This document shows positions 58,122 to 64,000 of a stretch of DNA of 64,000 bases, in pieces (positions within the stretch are counted from its first letter, which is position 1; each line of letters begins with the position of its first letter). The translations under genes and the position numbers were made by a program. The DNA is taken from the NCBI RefSeq assembly GCF_000826545.1, contig NZ_CDME01000013.1, positions 92,333-156,332 of the forward strand, read 5' to 3'. The notes beneath the pieces were generated by a model, which had not been told where the DNA came from, searched no databases, and saw only the letters and a list, made by a program, of their open reading frames with translations. The stretch is from Kibdelosporangium sp. MJ126-NF4 (GTDB taxonomy: Bacteria > Actinomycetota > Actinomycetes > Mycobacteriales > Pseudonocardiaceae).

Positions 58122-59021
58122 ATGCTGGATATCGTGCGGTTACGCGTTCTCGCGGCGGTCGCCGAGCACGGTTCAGTCACCAAGGCCGCCAAGCAGCTGA
58201 ACTACTCGCAGCCGTCCGTCAGCCACCACCTGGCACGGCTGGAGGCCGAGACCGGGGCCCGGCTCATCCAGCGGGTCGGCCGGGGCATCCGGCTCACGCC
58301 GGAGGGCGAGCACCTGGCGCGCCGCGCCACCGAGATCATCGGCCGGGTCGACACCGCCGCTGAGGAACTGTCCGCCATGGTGGGTCTGCGAACCGGCCGC
58401 GTGCGGGTCGCGGGCTTCCAGTCGGCCCTCGCCGCACTGGTACCGCGGGCCGCGACAACCCTGCGCCGCGAACACCCCGGCATCGACATGCACCTGACCG
58501 AGGCACATCCACGGGTCGCGCTCGACCTGTTGCGAGCCGGGCAGGTCGACGTCGCCGTCATCTTCCGCTACGACGACACGGCACCGGACGACATCCACGC
58601 GAGCCACCTGTTCGACGACCCGATGTACCTGCTCAGTCTCGAACCCGACCAAACACTGCAGGACCACCGCGACTCGGGCTGGATCGCGGGCTGCGAGAAC
58701 TGCCGCCGCGAGTTCGTCGAGGCATGCGGCAACGCCGGGTTCAGCCCGCACATCGCGTACACCAGCGACGACGTCATCGTGCAGCAGGCTCTGGTCGCCG
58801 CGGGCATGGGCGTGACCACCATGCCCGGGCTGGCCCTGCGCACCCATCGGGCACCCGGCATCCAGGCCACCGCGCTGCGCGGCTTTCAGCGACGGGTCTC
58901 CCTGGCCACCTACGGCGACCCGCCGGAGCCGCCCGCGACCACGGCCTTCATCGCCGCGCTGCAGCACGCCGTCCGGCAGACCCGTCCCGGCGAACTCCGG
59001 CCCGCGCCACGGGAAGTCTGA
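58122..59021 (+). CDS. LysR-family transcriptional regulator
   Basis: The 299-residue protein has HTH LRVLAAVAEHGSVTKAAKQLNYSQPSVSHHLARLEAETGARLIQR and a C-terminal effector domain (RVRVAGFQSALAALVPRAATTLRREHPGI). It is divergent from the VOC gene with a T-N11-A box between. Confidence 0.92.
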   Translation: MLDIVRLRVLAAVAEHGSVTKAAKQLNYSQPSVSHHLARLEAETGARLIQRVGRGIRLTPEGEHLARRATEIIGRVDTAAEELSAMVGLRTGRVRVAGFQSALAALVPRAATTLRREHPGIDMHLTEAHPRVALDLLRAGQVDVAVIFRYDDTAPDDIHASHLFDDPMYLLSLEPDQTLQDHRDSGWIAGCENCRREFVEACGNAGFSPHIAYTSDDVIVQQALVAAGMGVTTMPGLALRTHRAPGIQATALRGFQRRVSLATYGDPPEPPATTAFIAALQHAVRQTRPGELRPAPREV

Positions 59022-59025
59022 GACG

Positions 59026-60618
59026 TCACCAGCCGAGTTGGTCGCCGAGGCGCAACCGCAGCCACAGCACCAGCCGCTCGTCCGGGTCGGCGAGGTCGAA
59101 CCCGAAGATCTCCTCCGCGCGGGACAGCCGGTACCGCGTCGTGTTCGGGTGCACGGACAGCCGGGCGGAGGCGACAGTGACGTCGCTGTTGGCTTCCAGG
59201 TACGCACGAATGGTGCTCGTGTAGGTGGTTCCGTGCTGCAGGTCGTGGGCGCGGATGGCTGGTCCGAGCCTGCGGGGCAGTGCCTCGTGCGCTGCCAGGA
59301 TCTGGGCCAGCGCGGACAGCGTGGCACTGGCCCAGACCTCGTCGATCGTGGCCACCTGGCACGGTTGGGACTCGCCCGGCCGGTCGGTGAGCGCGCGCAG
59401 GACCAGGTCCGCGTCCGCTCGGGAGCTCGCGATGGAGCGCAGGCCTTGCACGGGCGAGCCGAGTCCGGCGTGGACAGGCACTTTCAGCGCGCCGTGGGCT
59501 CTTTTCGCGATGTCGGCGACGAGTTCGCGGTGTCCGTTCGCCGACGAGCCGCTCGGCAGCAGCGCGTAGACCGTTTCGTCGATCAACGCGCAGCCGTGTC
59601 TGCCGTAGTGGGCCTCGCAGTGCAGGCTCACCAGGTCCGCGAGCCGGGTGGCCGCGTGCGCGGCGAGAACGTCCTCGGCGTCGCTGGACGCGACGGCGAA
59701 CGCGGCCACCGCCACGGGCTGGTTCGGGTCTAGGCCGAGCTGTGGGGCCACTGCGGTGACGCTGCTCGGGTCGGCGAGCAGCCGTCGCAACAGGTCGGCG
59801 CGTCGGCGCCGGGCCGCGTCGACCGCGGTGCGGGCCGCGAGCAGGTGCAGCGAGACGATGTCGGCCACATCGGACAGGGCATCGGTGTCCAGGTTGTCCT
59901 CGGCGTCGACGACCCAGATCGACCCCAGTTCCTCGTTTCCCGCGCGGACCACGACACCGAGACGCGGTAGGCCGCCGGGAAAGGCCGGGAACCGGCACGC
60001 GCCTGCGGCCCGGGTGAGCACGCGGTACGCCTCGTCGTAGTCCGGGCCCTGCGGTACCTGCAGGCCGAGGATGCCCTGACGGCGGCCATCGTCGATGTCC
60101 TGGCCGGGCAACGTCGAGTACGCCAGGATGCGGCGCCGCGGATCCTCGATCACAGTGGCCCCGCCGACCATCCCGGCGATCGCGTTGGCCACTGCGAACA
60201 GGTCACCGATGGCCGGAGCACCCGCCGCCTTGGCGAACCGCGCTGTGGACGCGAGCGCCGAGGAGATCATGGCGTCCAGGTGGTGCCAGGCCACCGCCTC
60301 GTCGGCGGCGAGCAACACGACACCGGACCGCTGCGCGGTCACGACCAGTTCGGTCACCGGGTCGCCGAAACTCTTCACGACCACGCAGGCGTATCCGGCC
60401 TCGGCCGCCGAGCCGATGAGGTCCTGCGCCTGCGCCGTCTCGACGCCGACCGCGAGCAGGATCGCGTCCCTGGCGGGCGGCAGCGAGGCCCGCCGCTCGA
60501 AGATCAGCACCCCCGACGCCGGTACCGGCCTGTCCGGCAGGACTGTCAACGGCCGCAGCAGCGACGATCCCAACGCGTCGAGGACTTGCCCGAGATGGGG
60601 CATTTCCGTATCCAGCAT
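59026..60618 (-). CDS. PucR/CdaR-family transcriptional regulator
   Basis: The 530-residue protein has an N-terminal PucR ligand region, a GAF-like middle (VIEDPRRRILAYSTLPGQ) and the C-terminal PucR HTH: TIRAYLEANSDVTVASARLSVHPNTTRYRLSRAEEIFGFDL. Such regulators control purine, amino-acid or diacid use. AGAGGTGAG lies just before ATG 60618. It is divergent from the acyltransferase-racemase operon with 97 bp between and is its likely controller. Confidence 0.88.
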   Translation of the reverse strand: MLDTEMPHLGQVLDALGSSLLRPLTVLPDRPVPASGVLIFERRASLPPARDAILLAVGVETAQAQDLIGSAAEAGYACVVVKSFGDPVTELVVTAQRSGVVLLAADEAVAWHHLDAMISSALASTARFAKAAGAPAIGDLFAVANAIAGMVGGATVIEDPRRRILAYSTLPGQDIDDGRRQGILGLQVPQGPDYDEAYRVLTRAAGACRFPAFPGGLPRLGVVVRAGNEELGSIWVVDAEDNLDTDALSDVADIVSLHLLAARTAVDAARRRRADLLRRLLADPSSVTAVAPQLGLDPNQPVAVAAFAVASSDAEDVLAAHAATRLADLVSLHCEAHYGRHGCALIDETVYALLPSGSSANGHRELVADIAKRAHGALKVPVHAGLGSPVQGLRSIASSRADADLVLRALTDRPGESQPCQVATIDEVWASATLSALAQILAAHEALPRRLGPAIRAHDLQHGTTYTSTIRAYLEANSDVTVASARLSVHPNTTRYRLSRAEEIFGFDLADPDERLVLWLRLRLGDQLGW

Positions 60619-60715
60619 CCTCACTCACCTCTTTGGCCAGTCGCACAAAACATCCACGGAATCTCTGGACAGCGCGCCAAATGCACGCCACCAGGCCGAC
60701 CGCGACGCTGTCAGC

Positions 60716-61558
60716 ATGCACATCCCAGCGAGCATGCTGCGGGCAGCCCAGGCCAGCGCGACCGAAGCCGCCACGCGGGCCGCGACACGGGCCGGTGTCC
60801 GGATCCGCCTGGCCGAGGACGCCGCCGCCCTTGAGCCGGTGTCACGCTTCCTCGCCGACGTCTGGAACACGCCCGAATCCCATCCGCCGTTCACGCCCGA
60901 TGCCCTGCGGGCGTTCGTCCACGCGGGTGGCGCCGTGCATTACGCGAGCGACGCGGACGGCATCACCGCCGCGTCCGTGGTGATTTTCTGCGCGCCGTCG
61001 TCGCATGCCGTCTACTCGACGATCGCGGCCGTCCGCACCAGCGACCGCGGTGTCGGATTCGCGCTCAAGCAGGCGCAACGGGCATGGGCGCTGTGCCGGG
61101 GCGCGACCACGATGGTCTGGACTTTCGACCCGCTGGTGAGCCGCAACGCCCATTTCAACCTCGCCAAGCTCGGCGCGACCGCCACAGAGTACACAGTGGA
61201 CTTCTACGGCCGGATCGAAGACGGCGTCAACGGCCATGACGAGACCGACCGGCTCACCGCTGTCTGGCCCTTGTTCGATCCGCGCCCGGTCCGCCTCGCG
61301 GGCCCCGACCTCGCGACCGCGGAGATCGACATGCGGCCCGCGCCGGACGGTGAGCCGTTCATGGCGTGGGACCAGGACGCCCACTGGTGCAGGCCGCCGA
61401 TGGACATCGTCACCACGCGCCGCCTTGACCGGCCGCTGGCCGCCCGGTGGCGGGCGGCCGTGCGGGACGCCCTGCTGCCGGTCTTCGGAGCGGGCTTCGT
61501 CGCGACCGGCTTCAGCAAGTCCGGCTGGTACCGGCTGACCAGGAAGGACCACGCGTGA
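60716..61558 (+). CDS. GNAT-like N-acyltransferase partnered with racemase
   Basis: The 280-residue protein has a GNAT-type core: VRIRLAEDAAALEPVSRFLADVW, SDADGITAASVVIFC, AVRTSDRGVGFALKQAQRAWALCRG (acyl-CoA pyrophosphate loop region) and TMVWTFDPLVSRNAHFNLAKLGA. Proteins of this shape sit beside N-succinylamino-acid racemases in other bacteria, where they succinylate D-amino acids (family knowledge). Its TGA overlaps the GTG of the next gene, confirming joint translation. Confidence 0.8.
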   Translation: MHIPASMLRAAQASATEAATRAATRAGVRIRLAEDAAALEPVSRFLADVWNTPESHPPFTPDALRAFVHAGGAVHYASDADGITAASVVIFCAPSSHAVYSTIAAVRTSDRGVGFALKQAQRAWALCRGATTMVWTFDPLVSRNAHFNLAKLGATATEYTVDFYGRIEDGVNGHDETDRLTAVWPLFDPRPVRLAGPDLATAEIDMRPAPDGEPFMAWDQDAHWCRPPMDIVTTRRLDRPLAARWRAAVRDALLPVFGAGFVATGFSKSGWYRLTRKDHA

Positions 61559-62676
61559 AGATCGAGCTCGTCGACCTGGTCGAGATCCGACTCCCGCTGG
61601 TCCGCCCGTTCCGGACCTCGTGCTCGGTCGACACCGAACGGCACACTTTCCTGCTGCACGTGGTCACGGACGCCGCGGAGGGCTGGGCCGAGTTCGGCGG
61701 CGACCCCGAACCGCTGTACAGCTCGGAGTTCGCCGCCGGTGCCGAACGCGTCCTGCTCGATCACCTCGTGCCGAGAGTCACCGCGCTCCACCAGCCAAGC
61801 GCCGCCCGGATCGCCGCGGCGATGTCCCCGGTCAAGGGCAACCCGATGGCCAAGGCGCTGCTGGAAACCGCGATCCTCGACGCCGAGTGCCGCGCGCACG
61901 CGATGCCGCTCGCGACGTATCTCGGCGCGGTGCGCGACCGTGTCCCCGCCGGGGTGTCCGTCGGGATCGCGGACTCGATCGGACACCTGCTGGAGACAGT
62001 CGCCGGTTATCTGGCTGAGGGATACGTCCGGGTCAAACTCAAGATCGAGCCGGGCTGGGACATCGAACCCGTTCGGATGGTCCGCCGCGAGTTCGGTGAC
62101 AAGCTGGTGCTGCAGGTCGACGCGAACACCGCGTACTCGCTGACCGACGCGGAACACCTGCGCGGGCTGGACGAGTTCGGTCTCGTCCAGATCGAGCAGC
62201 CGCTCGGCGAGGACGACCTGCACGGCCACATCGAGCTGGCGAAGCTGCTGCGCACGCCGATCTGCCTGGACGAGTCCATCCGGTCCGCACGGGACGCCGC
62301 CGCCGCGATCAACCTGGGCGCCTGCCGCGTCGTCAACATCAAGCCCAGCCGGGTCGGCGGTTACCTCGAAGCCCGGCGGATCCACGACGTCTGCGTGGCG
62401 CACGGAGTACCGGTCTGGTGTGGAGGGATGCTGGAGACCGGGATAGGCAGGGCGCAGAACCTCGCGCTCGCAGCGCTTCCCGGCTTCGTGATGCCCAGCG
62501 ACACCTCCGCGTCCGACCGTTACTACGCCGAGGACCTCACCGACCCGTTCAAGCTCGACAACGGCTGTCTGGCCGTGCCGGAAGGCCCAGGCAGCGGCGT
62601 GAGCGTGCGCCCCGAAGCCCTCCGCCGACACGCCGTCGCGACACGGACGCTGTACAAGTCAAAGGAGACACTGTGA
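61555..62676 (+). CDS. N-acylamino-acid racemase / o-succinylbenzoate synthase-like enolase-superfamily enzyme
   Basis: The 373-residue protein has the MLE-subgroup active site: VRVKLKI (KxK), VLQVDANTA (metal D), LVQIEQPL (metal E), ICLDESI (metal D) and RVVNIKPSRVGG (second Lys). These catalyse racemization of N-acylamino acids or menaquinone-pathway OSBS; many do both. No menaquinone gene is near, and the acyltransferase overlaps it by 4 bp (GTGA), so racemase is favoured. Confidence 0.87.
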   Translation: MKIELVDLVEIRLPLVRPFRTSCSVDTERHTFLLHVVTDAAEGWAEFGGDPEPLYSSEFAAGAERVLLDHLVPRVTALHQPSAARIAAAMSPVKGNPMAKALLETAILDAECRAHAMPLATYLGAVRDRVPAGVSVGIADSIGHLLETVAGYLAEGYVRVKLKIEPGWDIEPVRMVRREFGDKLVLQVDANTAYSLTDAEHLRGLDEFGLVQIEQPLGEDDLHGHIELAKLLRTPICLDESIRSARDAAAAINLGACRVVNIKPSRVGGYLEARRIHDVCVAHGVPVWCGGMLETGIGRAQNLALAALPGFVMPSDTSASDRYYAEDLTDPFKLDNGCLAVPEGPGSGVSVRPEALRRHAVATRTLYKSKETL

Positions 62677-63785
62677 TGCGACGTAGGACTAGCACTGTCG
62701 TGATCCTCGCGGTCGCGGCATCACTGGTGGCGGCGCCCGCCGCCCCGGCCGCGACCCAGGCATGCGACACCAAGCCCATCCTGACAGCGCTGAAGGCGTT
62801 GGACAGCGTCGGCGTGGGGATCTCGGTGACGGTGAAAAGCCCACGCTGCGGTGTCTGGACCGGCGGCGTCGGCCTCGCCGACCGAAGGACAGGCCGCAAG
62901 GCCACCGGCGACGAGCACAGCCGAATCGGCAGTGACACCAAGACATGGACGGCCACGGTCGTACTCCAACTGGTCGGCGAAGGCAGGATCGGACTCGACG
63001 ACACCGTGGAGAAGTACCTGCCCGGTCTGATCCGCACCAAGCACTACGACGGGCGCAGGATCACGATCCGCCAACTCCTGCAACACACCAGCGGCCTGCC
63101 CGACTACCTCGAAGCGGCGTTCTGGGAGGACGAGGACGAGCACCGCTGGGATCACATCGAGCCCCTGCTGACCGTCCGGCAGGCGCTGGCACTGCCGCCG
63201 CCCGAGCGAGCCCCGTCGGGCTTCGCCTACTCCAACACCAACTACAACCTCGTAGGGCTGATCGTCGGAAAGGTCACCGGCCGCACCATCGCCACCGAGA
63301 TCGACCGGCGGATCGTCCAGCGCCTCGGGCTGTGCCACACCTCGTGGCCCGGCGACCGCACCACGATCCCCAAGCCGGACATGCGCGGCTACGTGAAACG
63401 ATCAGGCACCCTGGTGGACGTGACCGAGTGGAACACCTCCGAGGCGGACGCCTCAGGTGCGCTGATCTCCACCGGGGCCGACGCGACCACGTTCTGGACC
63501 GCGCTGGTGAGCGGGAAACTGCTGGCCCCGGCGCAACTCGCCGAAATGCAGCGGACCATCGTCGACGACCTCGGCCAGGACTACGGCCTGGGAGTCGAGC
63601 GCTACCGACACATTCCGGGCATGGACACGTGGGGACACAGCGGCGCCATGGCCAGCGGCCACAGGTTCAGGAACGCGGTCACCACCGACGGTCAGCGAGC
63701 CGTGACTTTGCTGATCGGCACGGAGACGTTCAACTCGGACAAGGTCGACAGGATCATCGGCGACCTCATCCGCGACGTCCGCTAG
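62676..63785 (+). CDS. secreted serine hydrolase (beta-lactamase/DD-carboxypeptidase class C fold)
   Basis: The 369-residue protein has a signal peptide (MRRRTSTVVILAVAASLVA, cut after APAA). Motifs are SDTK (SxxK), FAYSNTNY (YxN), and WGHSGAM (HxG). It belongs to the D-alanyl-D-alanine carboxypeptidase/D-aminopeptidase group. ATG 62676 overlaps the TGA of the racemase gene and follows AAAGGAGA, so it is third in the operon. It could release D-amino acids from wall peptides outside the cell, feeding the enzymes upstream; that link is inference. Confidence 0.87.
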   Translation: MRRRTSTVVILAVAASLVAAPAAPAATQACDTKPILTALKALDSVGVGISVTVKSPRCGVWTGGVGLADRRTGRKATGDEHSRIGSDTKTWTATVVLQLVGEGRIGLDDTVEKYLPGLIRTKHYDGRRITIRQLLQHTSGLPDYLEAAFWEDEDEHRWDHIEPLLTVRQALALPPPERAPSGFAYSNTNYNLVGLIVGKVTGRTIATEIDRRIVQRLGLCHTSWPGDRTTIPKPDMRGYVKRSGTLVDVTEWNTSEADASGALISTGADATTFWTALVSGKLLAPAQLAEMQRTIVDDLGQDYGLGVERYRHIPGMDTWGHSGAMASGHRFRNAVTTDGQRAVTLLIGTETFNSDKVDRIIGDLIRDVR

Positions 63786-63835
63786 CCAAAAACCAGCAAG
63801 CAGCGCACAAAACCGCAAGCGCACAAGCACAGGCT

Positions 63836-63870
63836 AAAGCGCAAAGCGCAAAGCGCAAAGCGCAAAGCGC
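63836..63870. repeat. 7-bp tandem repeat (AAAGCGC) x5
   Basis: AAAGCGC occurs five times without interruption in the noncoding tail after the serine hydrolase gene. It is a simple satellite, not a CRISPR (no spacers). Confidence 0.85.
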
Positions 63871-63882
63871 GGTGGGTGTGCG

Positions 63883-63910
63883 CGCGCAAGCGCGTAAGAG
63901 GCCTTGCGCG
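63883..63910. terminator. hairpin after the serine hydrolase operon
   Basis: CGCGCAAG (63883-63890) and CTTGCGCG (63903-63910) are perfect complements around a 12-nt loop, about 100 bp after the stop. Another CTTGCGCGC follows near 63934. It is a possible terminator for the operon; no U-tract is present. Nothing else is recognisable to the window end. Confidence 0.45.
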
Positions 63911-64000
63911 TAAGCGGGCAAGCGGGCGAGAGGTCTTGCGCGCATAGCGCATGGGTGGGGTTCGTGGTTGGTTTCCTCCCGTATGGCCTGGGCGAAGCCA

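Noticed and set aside
61555..62676. Housekeeping menC of menaquinone synthesis
   Set aside because: No other men gene is close, and it is translationally coupled to an acyltransferase; kept as racemase/OSBS-like without a symbol.
63836..63870. CRISPR or attachment site
   Set aside because: Seven-base tandem units without spacers, no integrase or tRNA gene nearby.

Overview
The window is chromosomal DNA from a high-GC actinomycete. It shows dense coding with strong third-position GC bias, many GTG/TTG starts, 1-8 bp stop/start overlaps, a SARP regulator, orphan LuxR-type regulators, RsbV/RsbW/RsbU-like partner-switching genes, several STAND NTPases and many secreted hydrolases. The gene style fits Pseudonocardiales (Kibdelosporangium/Lentzea/Saccharothrix-like), but this is inference: there is no rRNA or other marker to fix the genus. 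No tRNA, rRNA, CRISPR array, insertion sequence or phage gene was seen.

Layout. 1-1672: tail of an AMP ligase and a two-gene metal ABC transporter without its binding protein. 1718-5832: a STAND/NACHT NTPase and a small helical protein that share a RHIM-like amyloid motif, a candidate prion-type cell-death pair. 5893-7344: membrane glycosyltransferase. 7459-14960: SARP regulator, a GluRS paralogue, a lone carrier protein divergent from an ATP-grasp ligase, and two LuxR proteins with atypical receivers; this looks like a compact biosynthetic locus. 15474-26038: a four-gene overlapping operon (pseudokinase-helicase, degenerate PLD protein, unknown protein, histidine kinase) convergent with a DisA-like/receiver fusion. 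The first two genes have the domain layout of the Mokosh anti-phage system, the rest do not. 26351-28995: a membrane-anchored small protein and an NB-ARC/TPR protein. 29022-33749: secreted nuclease-like protein, an orphan ATP synthase subunit a, and a partner-switching set (STAS, two HATPase anti-sigma-like proteins, GAF-PP2C phosphatase). 33758-39852: XRE-cupin regulator, methyltransferase, DinB protein, epoxide-hydrolase-like protein, topoisomerase IB, CocE hydrolase and TetR. 39853-44632: secreted EEP hydrolase and a large subtilase. 44758-47832: ketopantoate-reductase-like protein, TetR with operator-like repeats, and a P450.

47836-54539 is the other outstanding region. A 1691-residue protein has a WXG100/ESX-like N-terminus, a long Pro/Gly/Gln-rich stalk, an ADP-ribosyltransferase domain, a His/Cys protease-like domain and a C-terminal GT-B glycosyltransferase. 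It is followed, with 4-8 bp overlaps, by a 167-residue protein, an orphan GT-B C-terminal half, and a paralogue of the 167-residue protein. This is the usual layout of a polymorphic toxin, its immunity gene, and an orphan toxin-tip/immunity cassette, with a glycosyltransferase as the tip.

54783-64000 is ordinary metabolism and regulation: SDR, hydrolase, LLM flavin oxidoreductase, VOC protein with divergent LysR, then a PucR regulator divergent from an acyltransferase - N-acylamino-acid racemase/OSBS-like enzyme - secreted serine hydrolase operon. The last two genes' spacing and the family pairing suggest D-amino-acid salvage by N-acylation and racemization. The right end holds a 7-bp tandem repeat and a hairpin.
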